A DNA stretch of 64,000 nt from the NCBI GenBank assembly GCA_027704905.1, contig CM051016.1, positions 16,859,038 to 16,923,037 on the forward strand. The letters run 5' to 3'. Shown here one piece after another: positions 21,703 to 42,271 of this stretch. This DNA comes from Muraenolepis orangiensis (Eukaryota > Chordata > Actinopteri > Gadiformes > Muraenolepididae). A model generated the notes under the pieces. The model saw only the letters and a program-made list of their open reading frames with translations, ran no database searches and was not told the origin of the DNA. A program made the translations under genes and the position numbers. How positions within the stretch are numbered: the stretch's first letter is position 1; every line of letters begins with the position of its first letter.

Positions 21703-22900
21703 TGATGGTTCCCGGAGAGGCCGAAGTCACAGCTGGATTATCTCCGACCACCTTGGGCACGATTACATGCAAGCGTTGCCGGAGGAAGCGAGGGAAGCGA
21801 GCCGGCGTGCTAGTAAGGCTGAGATGTCGATCCGATCATGTACAGACTCTGGACAATAAGTTAAGCGAGCTACAGGCTCGTATTCAATTCCACCGGGAAA
21901 CTAAGGACAATTGTATCATCTGCCTTACGGAGACATGGATGTCGGAGGGGGTTACCGACACATGTATCGAGCCAATGGGATTTTCCGTCCACCGGGCGGA
22001 CAGAACAAAGGCTCTCTCTGGTAAAGATCGTGGAGGGGGGGTATGTCTCATGGTAAATAGATCTTGGTGCAACCAAAGTCATGTACATCCCCTCAAGCCT
22101 TTCTGTTCCCCGGACCTGGAGTACCTGATGCTTATGTGCCGTCCACACTGGCTACCTCGGGAGTTTACAGCGGTAACCGTGACCGCTGTTTACATTCCCC
22201 CACAAGCCAACACGGACACAGCGCTGAACGAACTGTATGGGGCTATCAGCGAACAGGAGTCGGCACACCACGAGGCTGCTCTCATCGTGGCAGGGGACTT
22301 CAACAAGGCGAACCTGAAGAAGGTTCTCCCGAAGTTCTACCAACACATAACGAGCAACACACGGGGCGAGCTGACCCTCGACCACTGCTACACCCCCTTC
22401 CGTGATGGCTACAAGGCCCTCCTCCGCCCACCGCTCGGCAAATCAGACCACCGCTCTATCCAGCTGCTCCCCGCCTATAGGCAGAGACTGAAGCAGCAAC
22501 CGATCGCTGTGAGGGATGGCCAATGCTGGTCGGACCAATCGGACTTTATGCTGCAGGATTGTTTTGATCGCACTGACTGGCACATGTTCCGCGTTGCCTC
22601 GGACAATAACATCAACGAGTACGCGTCGTCGGTCACCGGGTTCATCAAGAAGTGCATAGATGACGTTGTTCTGACCAAGTCGGTTCGGATATATCCCAAC
22701 CAGAAACCGTGGATTAACGGCGATGTTGGTGCTGCCCTACATGCGCGTAACGCCGCCTTTGGCTCCGGGAATACGGAGGAATATATGAGAGCCCGTTACG
22801 ACCTCCGTAAGACCATCGTCACTGCCAAGCGGGAGACAGAGTGGAAGATAAATTCAAGAGCCACGATGCGAGGGGTATGTGGCAGGGGCTGCAGACGATA
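21703..22900 (+). mobile_element. LINE 5' fragment: endonuclease of a CR1/Rex1-like element
   Basis: An open frame of about 399 codons. It has an apurinic-type endonuclease: CLTETWMSE near the N-terminus, GGGVCLMVN, VTAVYIPPQAN, AGDFN and GKSDHR near the end of the domain. A linker follows that leads normally into RT (KPWINGDVGAALHARNAAF). The sequence ends at 22901 before any RT motif. It starts within a few bases of the 5' end of the opposing LINE, so the two lie 5' to 5'. Confidence 0.8.
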
Positions 22901-22974
22901 ATGAACTTCAGAGATTTTTGCATTCAGATGCAAAAATGCATAAAAGATTTTTTGTGCAGCTTTTTGTTTGCTCA

Positions 22975-23071
22975 AAAAAATTGGTAAACTCTTATTTTTG
23001 GGTTGTGACCTAATGACACATTAAGGACACATGTGGGTCCTGAGGCTAGACCAGTTGAGAACCACTGGTGT
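22975..23071 (-). repeat. Possible hAT element end
   Basis: The stretch ends in CCAGTTGAGAACCACTG, whose complement CAGTGGTTCTCAACTGG is a common hAT terminus. The other end was not found. Confidence 0.35.
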
Positions 23072-24180
23072 AGGCCTACCACAATGGCTAATGGCTCAAA
23101 TCAAACCTCCATTTGAAATAGGTTTACCGCGGTAAGTAATGCATTTTATGGATATGAGAGAACGGTATTCAGGCATTATACGTAGAGCTGTAAGAGTGTG
23201 TATAGAAAAATAGGCCAACAGGTAGAACATTTAGGCGATTCCTCGATATTATAATATAATGATTTGACTTTGCATATAGATACATAGATAGTCCTACTTG
23301 AAAAAATTCACACAGAATCAATTACACAATTTGGGAAACGAAAGCACAACAAGGCTTTGTTTTTAATCAAATACATTTACTGAGGGCCATATCATTGAAA
23401 TAAATAATGATTGTCTACCTCATTTAGCAGACCACGCCATGGACCACATGGTGATGTGACGCGCGTCCAGCGTTATACTGTACATAGGGTTTGTAAAGAC
23501 AGCAAACAGCGCCCTCGTGTGGTATGATAACGTCAACGACAGTTTTAATCAAGACAAGGGCGTAGGCTTTCAGTCAGGAGGACAGTATAACGTGTTAATA
23601 ATTACCTATAGTCTATTGTTTGTAATATTTTCGAGGTCAATGTCTATTTTCGGCTCTTTTTCTGCTCTTCAGGCCTACTATAGTGCAGTGTTGTTACGTG
23701 GCCTTTTTTCTAACGTCGTGTGCAATATAGTCCACTGCAATTCAAATAAATTATATAGAGATGATTATATACAAAGTTAAATGTTATGTTAAATTACAAC
23801 GTCAAAACAGGTCTAAGATTAATAACAACGAACGACACATCAAACCACGAGGTTTATTCTTTTTAAAGGGAACACTTTCTCTCTTATAATGGAGCCCTCA
23901 ATTCAGATTCAGATTCAGAATCTGAATCTGAATTGTGTATATATATATATATATATAAATGTATATATTTTTATAATTTATAATTATTATTATTATTTTT
24001 ATATATATAATCATTATTATTATTATTTATATATTTATTTATTTATAAATATACCATTTTTTTAATTTATAATAATAATCGTCATTATTATGATTATTAT
24101 TATTGATTTATATTGTTCTTTATATTGTTACATATATATATATTATTGGAATATAATCACATGTCTTGGAGGCGGAGCGA
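23072..24180. other. AT-rich unassigned region with a 37-bp palindrome at 23899-23935
   Basis: No gene seen. CAATTCAGATTCAGATTC at 23899 is mirrored exactly across one central base. (TA)n and (ATT)n-rich sequence follows to about 24150. Confidence 0.65.
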
Positions 24181-24192
24181 GGTGACGTAAAT

Positions 24193-24207
24193 GAAAACGA
24201 AAGTGAA
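24193..24207 (+). promoter_or_regulatory. ISRE-like element
   Basis: GAAAACGAAAGTGAA fits the interferon-stimulated response element core (GAAANNGAAA). A TGACGTAA (CRE-like) sits 8 bp upstream. The motif is short enough to occur by chance; the exon-like sequence downstream raises its interest. Confidence 0.45.
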
Positions 24208-24234
24208 TGTTGGTTGTATTATTATCAGCGTGCT

Positions 24235-24311
24235 GTGGCAGGTAGCCTAAAACCTTATACTTTGGTCTTCGTCAACATTTTTTCATACAGACTGAACCAA
24301 AACAACATACG
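24235..24311 (+). other. Candidate non-coding first exon
   Basis: Sequence downstream of the ISRE-like site ends at ACATACG|GTGAGTAG, a near-consensus 5' splice donor at 24312. No TATA box is visible and the left boundary is a guess. I found no recognisable plus-strand coding exon before 30 kb, and a hAT-like element sits 42 bp past the donor. Confidence 0.3.
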
Positions 24312-24353
24312 GTGAGTAGAACAACCCAATGTATGTACAGGTCATGTTATAAT

Positions 24354-25043
24354 CAGTGGCGGCTGGTGTATTTTTCACCAGGGGGGGCTATACCATTTTT
24401 TTTATTTACAATTACATATTGTTAATTACATTATATACAATTACTTTTTGTATTGAAATGTCGCCCTTCTGTCCATCACTTTCATCATGGCCACGCAAGG
24501 CCAGCTCAAAGGCACCACAGAACTTCACACAGTCTATTCTTTTAGACAGGATGTGTTTTTGTCCACCTCCTCATTGCGCTTCCTCACGGCAATCCTGTGG
24601 CCGTCGTCCAGCTGCGTAGCAATGTTCACTCTGCCTAGCGTGGCTAGCTTCATAGCATTGTCTTCCGGGAGGGCTGTTCTGAAACAGCCCTCCCAGAAGA
24701 CGTTTGGAGGACGCTGATTGGCTACATTTTATGTCACTCGTTTATATCTTGAATCAGCAATTGGCTAAACTGCTACAGAGACCCGCCTCCGTGGGGCTAT
24801 TTCTCTACAGCCCCCCCAGCATCGTCATACAGTGGCATATGTGTACTAGGAAAAGCATATTATGTTGCGCAAATTATTTTAAAATCATATTTTACACATA
24901 TTTCTGGGTGCATTCCATATTTTAAACACACACATATTGACAATTTATATATATTTAAAAAAAAATATTATTAATAATAATGTTTGTGCGTGTGGTTTAG
25001 GGGGGGCGGCGCCCCATCGCCCCCTATGGGCCAGCCGCCACTG
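24354..25043. mobile_element. Non-autonomous hAT-like DNA transposon, copy 2, with target duplications
   Basis: CAGTGGCGGCTGG...CCAGCCGCCACTG termini, 690 bp, with the perfect 8-bp duplication GTTATAAT at 24346-24353 and 25044-25051. It is the inverted-orientation relative of the element at 1113-2342; for example GTGTACTAGGAAAAGCATATTATG is shared in complement. It lacks the palindrome and (CA)n of copy 1 and so approximates the simpler ancestral form. Confidence 0.9.
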
Positions 25044-25051
25044 GTTATAAT

Positions 25052-25565
25052 TATATCCAATTGAGGTTCTTGATCTTGATCCATTTTTGATCCAAGTACC
25101 GTTTATCAATCAAAAAAAGGGAAATAAACAGCATGTAGGCCTAGAGTAGGACTGTGTATAGGTTAACGGGTTTTTTTTTTAATACATTTTAAGAGATTAT
25201 ATGAAAGAACTTATAGATTTTGGAGCACTGGGTCTCTTTAAAAAATAAAAATAAAAGCAGAAGAGAGGAAGTTTTTGAAAATGAGCAATCCAAAACCCTC
25301 CAAGCCATTGAGAATATGGTCGAAATCAATATCACAAAATTGTCATCAATGATGTGATCATCAAAATCACGCTTTACATAATCAATAATATATTATCCAG
25401 TGTCATGAGATGGCCTTCAGGTATTTCTGCCAGAAATGTTGAAGCCATAAAAAAAAACTTTAACTGGAGTATTACAATTCAACTGGCTTGTCATCTGATG
25501 AAGTCAGAGGCATACGATCACTTCATCAGTGGTGTACACAATTGTATGCAAGATTTAAAATTATT
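25052..25565. other. Unassigned sequence
   Basis: AT-rich. An open frame from 25354 enters the LINE end at 25566. Its first 70 codons match nothing I recognise. Confidence 0.5.
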
Positions 25566-26240
25566 TTCATTTACATTTACATTTAGGGCATTTGGCAGAC
25601 GCTTTTATCCAAAGCGACTTACAAGGTGTACATTTGTTGAAGCAGACAATAGCATAACACTGAGGTACGCAAACATAAAAATAGAGCAGTTCACAAGCAT
25701 TCATATTAACAAGATGAATAACACAATTTCGTACTGCCAGGTCACCTGCTTAAGTAGCTGTGATAAGAGCGTGTTATCAACATTAAGGATATATACTTGC
25801 TAGAATATACAACATGCTAAGAGCTATTAATGTCAGGACTTAAGCAAGTTAGGGGTTCACAAAGGAGACGGAGGGTTCAAGGAGAGTCCAGGTGGACTCT
25901 GAACAGATGGGTCTTGAGTCTCTTGCGGAAGCTGGCGAGGGACTCTGCCGTCCTGACATGAGACGGGAGTTCATTCCACCACTGTGGAGCCAGAGCCGTG
26001 AAGAGCTGGGTCTTGGACGAGCGATGCTTGGTTGTCATCAGTGAAGGTCGAACAAGTCGCCTGGCAGAAGTTGAGCGGAGCGCTCTGGCTGGGATGTAGG
26101 GCTTGACCAACGCCTGGAGGTAGGCTGGGGCAGTTCCATTGACTGCCCTAAAGGTCAGCACCAGAGTCTTGAACTTGCGATGCGAGCATTTACCGGAAGC
26201 CAGTGGAGATCGCGGAAGAGAGGGGTCACGTGGGAGAATT
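25566..26240 (-). mobile_element. L2-type LINE 3' end with C-terminal ORF2 remnant
   Basis: On the minus strand the last part of ORF2 is open (FKTLVLTFRAVNGTAPAYL ... LAPQWWNELPSHVRTAESLASFRKRLKTHLF), the typical post-RT tail of L2/CR1 elements. An untranslated end follows, containing the complement of GGCAGACGCTTTTATCCAAAGCGACTTACA. The RT core is missing. Short copies of the same terminal motif occur at 40075-40110 and 51654-51690. Confidence 0.75.
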
Positions 26241-26293
26241 AAAAGAAAAAAAAAGTCCACTCCAACTGGTTGGGGGATTTTCTTTGTTCTTTG

Positions 26294-26295
<2 letters not shown>

Positions 26296-26381
<86 letters not shown>
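26296..26381. repeat. (TA)n microsatellite, 86 bp
   Basis: Pure TA run just 5' of the L2-type fragment. Confidence 0.97.
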
Positions 26382-26383
<2 letters not shown>

Positions 26384-27526
26384 CATCATTTGTTATAACT
26401 TATATTAATTGTTATCATTTTATTGATATATTGTGCTATTGTTTGTAGAATGATTCTTTTTCTGAGATGATTTTTGTTAATTAAGTTGAAACAGTGACTT
26501 TTTAAAATGATTTTGCAGTTTCTTGTCTTGTTATGATTATTTCTGAATAAAGACACTAGTCTAACTGTGTATATATACTCAGTGTTTTGAGTAAACCCTG
26601 TGTCTGGCTCGGTTTGTCACGTTTTGTACATCTATAGAATTGCCATTGCTTGTCTTCGTACTTATTGTCACCCTGTTATTTCATAGTTATAGTGTGTGTA
26701 TATATATATATATATATAGTTATAGATCTTTATAGTTCAGAGATGTGTCGTGTTCTCAGATGGCCACTAGAGGGCAGCATGGCACAGGCAAACCGATGAA
26801 CCCCCCCACTACACGCGTGAATTATCCCATCTCTCGTGTTTCCTAAGCTTTTGCTGAGAAGGCCTGTCTCATTTGAATGAGTATGGCTTTAATCCGCCAG
26901 CTTTAGAATAGTTTTCCTATTTAGGCCATAAGAAAATCCACCACCTTTTAAATGCCACGATTGTATTTATTAGCATGCAACGGCATGATCCAAGGAATAT
27001 ATATTATTTATATGATGTTATTTATAGTGCTGACGGTGGACGGCCTGCTTGGTGTCTGCAGTCTCAGTGGAAGCATCAACGTGATGCACTGCAATGACGT
27101 CTATACTGAAGAGACTAGTTCAAATATATACAATGCACGACTTAAAATACACGACTTTTAGACACTTATGACTAACTATATCAATTTAGTTTTCTTGAAT
27201 CTAGTACTTCTATGCCCAAGTGTCAAACTTGAAATGGAGCCGCTGCACTAAAAAAGCCATCATGACAGATAAGGTTAATTACAAAGCCCTCGTAAGCTCC
27301 TTTATCACATTAGTATGCAAGCAGTGGGATAAGACATGCGGCAAAAGGACACCAGTGTCGTGTCAATGTGCTTGTAAATAATCATTCAACCGCAATAAAA
27401 CCCATGGATGAATATATTTGTATTATGTCTAATATGTATGTCTATTGTCCTTGATCTTCCATTGTCCAATCCAATTAGTATTTCTCTAATTCTCTCTCTT
27501 TTTTTTCTTTTTTTCTAAATGAGTAT
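26382..27526. other. AT-rich intergenic, nothing recognised
   Basis: A short (TA)n at 26699-26718. No coding exon, tRNA or repeat family I can name. Confidence 0.6.
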
Positions 27527-27592
27527 GGGGTCTATTTCTATAGATGTATTATTCGTTTTAAAACGAAAAATAAATCGATATAAATAGACCCC
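27527..27592. repeat. 66-bp imperfect palindrome
   Basis: GGGGTCTATTT (27527-27537) and its complement (27582-27592) flank a TTTTAAAA centre with mostly paired arms. It may be a minimal foldback element. Confidence 0.7.
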
Positions 27593-30465
27593 CGTTGACA
27601 TGACATTCATTGCAACCAAACTCAGATTACGGATCATGGGATCTTTTTTGGGGGGAAAAAAGAACACAAGACAAACACTTGTCGTATAATTGCATCTATA
27701 TTTAGCCAGTGATTCATCCAGTCTCATGGCGGCTATTTATACACCTGCCTCTATAGACTTCAAGTGTGGCTGCAGGTCACCCGCTGCACCTCCCCGTTTC
27801 CAGGTGCGGACATTCAAGCCACACGACTAGCCACACAAAGATACCCTATAGGCCAATCTCTCTCTCTCATTCTCCTCTCTCTCTTATTCTCCTCTTTCTC
27901 ATTACCCCCTCTCTTTCTCTCTCTCACCCCCCCCCCCCTCTCTCTCTCTCATCCCCCCCCCCCCTCTCTCTCATCCCCCCCTCTCTCTCATTCCCCCCCC
28001 TCTCTCTCATTCCCCCCCCCTCTCTCTCATTCCCCACCCTCATTCTCTCTCGCTCTCCCCTCGTCAACAGGATAGACACGCTTTCCATTGACATCATACC
28101 ATATCCCGTTGCTAGGAAACGGGGGAGTCAACACTAGTTGCTATGGAAACCCAGCTTCACCTTCAAATCTCCCCCGACCTCTGTATCCTTCTACCACACA
28201 GACCGGTGTGTGTGTGTAGTAAAAAGGGAGCAGAACACTATGACTTGGTGTTGTGTAACATATCATTTGTAGGGCTGTGTCGAGTCACTCACTGCAGTGC
28301 TACAAGTCGTGCTACGTGACTGCTTCAGTCTGAGGACTAGATTCAAGGACGTTTAATTTTCAGAATTGGAAGAAACTATAATTATGTGAATCGAAAAGCA
28401 CACGCTAAGGGCCATTTCAATTAACGAAACAATGCACCAAACAAACTATAGTGAACAATTATATGCATTTATTTTGTATTCATATACAGACAAGTTGATT
28501 AGTGATCAGTGCATTTCATTGAGGCCAATGGCTGTATATATATATTTCTATATATATATATATTTCTATATATATATATACACACACACGTGTAATATAT
28601 AATTAACATAACAATTTGACTGAGGAAAAAAAAACTAGAACAAAGATCCTAGGGAGAACCTCGATGATAGTAGACTAGAGTAAAACTAATTGTACGCTTT
28701 GTCACGTACCGACGGAAATAATTGTCAACAGCCTTTCACAGTGACTGAAACCAGCCCCTTAAAATCGCCTAAAAAACTACCGAGCTTATGGACTCCGACT
28801 AACAAAACAGAGACGTTTCAGTCACGTTTCAGTCATTATTACATGCCTCCTGGCATGTAAAAATAAAATTACAGATTGATTGCCTAACCTGCAGCAACCG
28901 AGACAGTCAAGTCGTGTGGCTCTACATTGCACAGTGGTCACGATAGTCTAGAGAAAGATTGTCCATGTGGTGAATCCACCTTAGATCTCTTGAGTCTGGC
29001 ATGGTGTCTCTCAGAGAGTGCCCCCCCCCCCCCCCACCCCCAACTAATGTTTCAATTTATGTCCTTTTTTGGCACAATTGAGCGGGTGGATAGCTTTCCT
29101 CAGCTGTCAGTTGCTAATTGAGTTTAGCACAGGCGTGTGTTACTTGCCAGCTCCCCCCCCCCCCCCATCAGAGGGGCACACAGAGAGGTGGGCATTACCC
29201 AGGTTTTGTGGGATTAGGTCACCCATCGCGGGGGGACAGTTTTCCACTCCAAGTCTGGTGTGGTGCTCTTTTCCTGTGCCACCCTATGTGCACCCGCGGG
29301 TGACACCCACAACGTCCTCTCCCTGGTTAACCCCCCGGGAAAATGAAATAATCACAAATAAATCCCAATAAATAAATAAAAACTAAAAAGGAAGCTCGTC
29401 GGCTCCCACCAATACACGGATGTTAAAAGATCCCACCGTGAGATCTCGGGCGGTTGCAAGTGGATGATGATCGGAGAGGTGGGGGGGGGGGGGGGTTATG
29501 ATTATGCAAGTGTTGCTTCAAAACAGTGGCGACCAGCCCCACCCCCGGGACGGCTTTGGGCGGAGATGCTGATCAGACGGAAAACATTCCTATGGGTTAC
29601 CTCAACATTTGGCTTTTATGTGCAAAAGCTATTCGAGTGAGCGTGCATGGACACGCCTTGCTTCCTTTGTGGCCGAACGGCGGTAAACACAAAATGCACT
29701 CAAAATGTAATCAAGGTAAGCGATGGCTGTGGCGTACGCTTAAACGATCATTTCAGACTCTCGTGACGTTGGCCATGCGGAGGCGTTTTTTCTGAAGAAA
29801 GCCAAACTTTTGGCTTAGGAACGGATCCTACGACGATGTCACGATGTCAGATAAAATGAAAAATAAAAACATCCATCCACATGGCACTACACATGTGATG
29901 CGTACTATGGCTGTGTTCCTTCACCTGAACAACACACGAAACCTCAAATTAAAAGAAATGCTAAAACCAATCAAATCAAAACAAAAAGACACGGCTACAA
30001 CATTACCCATTACAAATAATTAACGCCTGGTACACGATACAAAAACTGGACACCAGGGCTCTGGATGATTGACGAACACAAACAACACCTATAAAAACGA
30101 CTGACTAAATGAACTGTATGTGGACGTTCTCATGATTGAGATCCTATGATTGGTGGTACCCAACGGAGATAACAGCTGGGAACGAAAGGGTCAGTCAGAG
30201 TGATCCCACAGTATGCTAAAGCTTAACCCTAGTCCAAGCCTTGCATACTGCCACCTGTAGCTTCCTCCTGGCCCTTTTGAGGCAAAAGAGTGGAGGGCTC
30301 CCACCCGGGGTCCTTCGAATGCGAACCAGAGGTCAGAGACTCCTCAGCACCCCCCCTCCGGTTAAGGACGCCGGTTGGACCGCGACGAGACGCATATGAG
30401 CTAAGCCCGCTTCTTCTTCCATGTGTCCTTCCAGCCATCCGTCAGTCAGTCAGTCAGTCAGTCAA
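27593..30465. other. Intergenic region 3' of lclat1, with CT-rich tract 27860-28060
   Basis: Contains a pyrimidine-rich block of CTCTCTC and C runs (27860-28060), TA/CA runs near 28540-28590, and C or G homopolymers at 29022-29035, 29153-29166 and 29480-29494. The part nearest 30465 should include the lclat1 3' UTR on the minus strand. I could not place its polyadenylation site. Confidence 0.6.
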
Positions 30466-36865
<6,400 letters not shown>

Positions 36866-36884
36866 ACCTGGGGAGATCTGAGGG

Positions 36885-38475
<1,591 letters not shown>

Positions 38476-38706
38476 TGCCGGCAGTATAGCTCAGGAGGTA
38501 CAGCGGAAGGTTGCTGGTTCGATTCCCCGGCTCCTCCGAGCAAAAACTGTCAAGGTGTCCCTGATCAAGACACTAACTGATCCTGGCGTGCTGGCTGTCT
38601 CCTTGCATGGCTGACTGCCGTCGGTGGTTGGATGTGTGTATGAATGGGTGAATGTGAGGCATGACTTGTAAAGCGCTTTGGATAAAAATGCTATATAATT
38701 AAAAAT
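38476..38706 (+). mobile_element. tRNA-derived SINE, copy 3
   Basis: Sense orientation: GGCAGTATAGCTCAGGAGGTA (A box), GGTTCGATTCCCC (B box), AAGGTGTCCCTGATCAAGACAC, CCTTGCATGGCTGACTGCCG and a GTAAAGCGCTTTGGATAAAA tail. The most complete tRNA-like head of the three copies. Confidence 0.82.
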
Positions 38707-39692
38707 CACACTTCTCACCCACCCAGAGCTATCTAGTCCCTTTGTTAACAGTAAGGTAATGATTGACAGCCAGCTATGAGGATCAGAGTAGGCCCCGTCT
38801 GCTGGCCGCTGACGCATGGTGCCACGTGGATCTACCAGGGAACCAGTTCGTCAGGCAGGTGCGTTATGACCCCTGACGTACACCTTTTCCACCTCCTCCA
38901 CCGGCCTCATTCACCTGCTGAATTCCACATGGAGCTCAGTCACCCTGCTAACGTTTAGAACCGAGTGGGCACGCCAGGTGAATCAAGGCCCATGAGTGCT
39001 GTGATTGCACAAGGCAGCAGTTCCCCTTCAAGTTCCTGCCTTGCTGACTCCTGGCAAACCCAGCAACCATGACGCAGCAGGTCCGAGGCCAACACGCAAA
39101 ACAGGCTGAAGGCGCATTTCATTTATGGGTGTGTGCGCATATGTGTGTGCACTTCGCACCCACACACACACAAGCGATAGGGGTCTAAGGGCTGTTGGTT
39201 TTTAACAACGGAAAATATGAGACGCGAGCAGAGTGCGGCGAGCTGGCTCAGCGCTATTGTCACAATTATGCCCCAACGTGTGCCTTGAGAACACACCCTG
39301 GGGTGTCCTGGGTGGAACAAAAACGGGAGAGGGCAATTTGACTCGGTGTAAAACAGACCGGCACACCTAGGGAATAAGCAAGCCAATGGAATCGTGGGCT
39401 ATTAAGACGCGATTGCTAAGAGTTCACACAAACATGTTATTTTCCCTCTCTGTCTCCACAGGGGGGGGGGGGGGGGGTGTAGGTGGCTTGGACACAACCA
39501 GGAACGTCTGAATATTTACACTGCTCACTTCAGAAGGCCACTTGGTTTCCATACACGGGGCTACAACCAAAACCACAGAACCTCTCGCAGTGGGGGTGGG
39601 GGAGCCGTTGGCTTAATCGCTCGGGCTGATCCGGGTGAAAGCACTTCCCCAAACATTCTCGACGTGCCATGGGTCGGACGCCGCCGCCGCTG

Positions 39693-39920
<228 letters not shown>

Positions 39921-40728
39921 CCCGTGCCAGAGTTTTTCTGGCTAGCACACTGCATTCCTTCCCTTTGAGCAGAGACCCGAGGCACACATCTCGACAGAGT
40001 AAGCTCGCCGTCTGCTTAAGCGGTGGTTATGTGATATGAATATGGGTCCAAATGCATTAGATTACATTACATTACAGTCATTTAGCAGACGCTTTTATCC
40101 AAAGTGACTTTAGATTAGAAAAGATGAAGGCAGACGCTTTCTACATACAGGGCCGTTATGAATTCAGCGTTGGCCGAGATCACACCGTACACATTTTTGT
40201 AGAAAGTTATGAAATGTGTGATGGGGGCGAGGCAACATTGCACAGTTCTGCCTCTCCACCTGCCTGGACTTGGAACAAGCACAAGTTCCAGGTTCTGGCA
40301 CAGTCCAGAATCACTGTACTTTGATAAAGACATGCAGCTACAGGGTAAAGTTTTCCAAATTACGTATTTGCCTGTAGTCCATTAGGCTAGACGAGACCTA
40401 GGAATCAAGAGCTAAATTCAAAAAGGTCAATTTCTACACTCTGTGCCTGCAATTACTCATGAATGACTACTCTATGTGTACTTTGGTTATCTAGTGGCGC
40501 CACAGAAAAACAGCATTTGTCAAACAACCATGTAATGCAAGTATCATAATCATCATCATCATCATCTCAGTGGAAAACAAATAACATGCATGTCAAAGTT
40601 GTTGCGTGGCGTGCCACGGGTGCTGTCCCCCAGACATCCTATGCAAATGTGTATTTAGCTGCAACTTTGTGTATTTAGCTGCAATGGCAACGCTCAAACA
40701 AACTTCTCTGAGAAGGGGGATCAGTGAC

Positions 40729-40732
<4 letters not shown>

Positions 40733-40801
<69 letters not shown>
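40733..40801. repeat. (TA)n microsatellite, ~69 bp
   Basis: Pure TA run. Confidence 0.97.
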
Positions 40802-40804
<3 letters not shown>

Positions 40805-42164
40805 TGACCTGAATACAATATCATAAAATACATACAATCTTTCCAGAAAGAGCCAGTGGCTGTGGCATGCTCTCCAGCTACCACAGCTCCTATTGTAATA
40901 CATTAATGTAATACATTAACACCAAGGCACCTATCTGGATAAACATCCATCACCGAGATCCCCCAAAGGTCTCACCGTCTGGGGAATAGCAGCTAGTGCC
41001 CAGCCAAGCTGTAGGTGTCGTCAAGTAGCCCAATTATGATGATTCATGCATGCAGCTATTAACCAGGAGAGGAAGCAGACTAGACGGTTACGAATTGCGA
41101 TGACTACAAATACTTTACCAAATTAAAGAGTGTCTTCAGGATAATAATAATAATAATAACAATACAACGACTGCCAACGCCAACGGTGCACACGTTTGGC
41201 ATTCAACAAGCATGTGTACGTCAGGGTAGTACGCCAAGGGGTTAAGGGCGACCGTGGGAATAATAGGAATAATAATAGGAATAATAATAGGAATAATAAT
41301 AGGAATAATAACAAGAATGAAAGCAAAAGTAACATCGGGGACCTTTATCAGATCAACATAACGGAAAACAACAACACGTCAAAACACGGCTTGAACCCAA
41401 CCCCTTTTAGGTTAAGCGCCACTACACACATGTGAAACGAAACGTGCAATTTAGTGACATTATTACTGACCTTTGAGGCGTTATATTGTGTTTTGATCTC
41501 CTCTTAGTAAGCACACACACACTAGAACACACCCGCAGCTCGTCCCCAACGGCTAGTTGTTAGCCGTTAGCTCCGAGAGAGGCGCGGCCGCAGCATGTCA
41601 AAATCTCAGTTCCCACATATGTAACCGCATATTAATCGGCAAAAAAAAGCCAGACCCAGGTGTCCTATTTAACACTTCGACATCGTCAACGGATGCACAC
41701 ATGCACATTCTTTATCGGGTATCTGTTGACTGTGCATCCACCCCCGTGCATGCATCACAAACGTAGCCATACTATTTTTGCTAAATCGACCTCTCAACTT
41801 TTAACTCCAGCCGTGTAGTTGCGCCTACATGCCTACAGGGGGCGCTGTTAAGGCGACAATACCATACAGTACAATGCAATACAATAGTAAGCAGCGCTGC
41901 AGCCGTGAACTGCACCACACACTGTGTCGCTTGTTTGCTTTCAAAAACGTTGAGGGCAAACTTTTTGGCTTTGTTGTGCTATGTTATGTAAGCAACTATG
42001 GCAAATTCGTTGACATTGCACGACCCGTGTATTGAGGATGACAGATTACGACCGTGTCTTGCACATGCAAGCCTTTTAAAGCTGAATTGTGTGTTTCATT
42101 GCCATTGTTTTTTTCTACCCGAAGTTAAGGGTATTTCTGTTGCATATTACCTCACCATTCAGTG

Positions 42165-42271
<107 letters not shown>

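Noticed and set aside
25354..25803. 149-codon plus-strand open frame possibly belonging to the ISRE-linked exon
   Set aside because: Its second half is antisense L2-type LINE and the first half has no recognisable domain or convincing splice acceptor.
41549..41569. AACGGCTA-loop-TAGCCGTT hairpin as an RNA gene or terminator
   Set aside because: An 8-bp stem is too short to support a call; the CpG-rich context may instead mark a promoter that I could not confirm.
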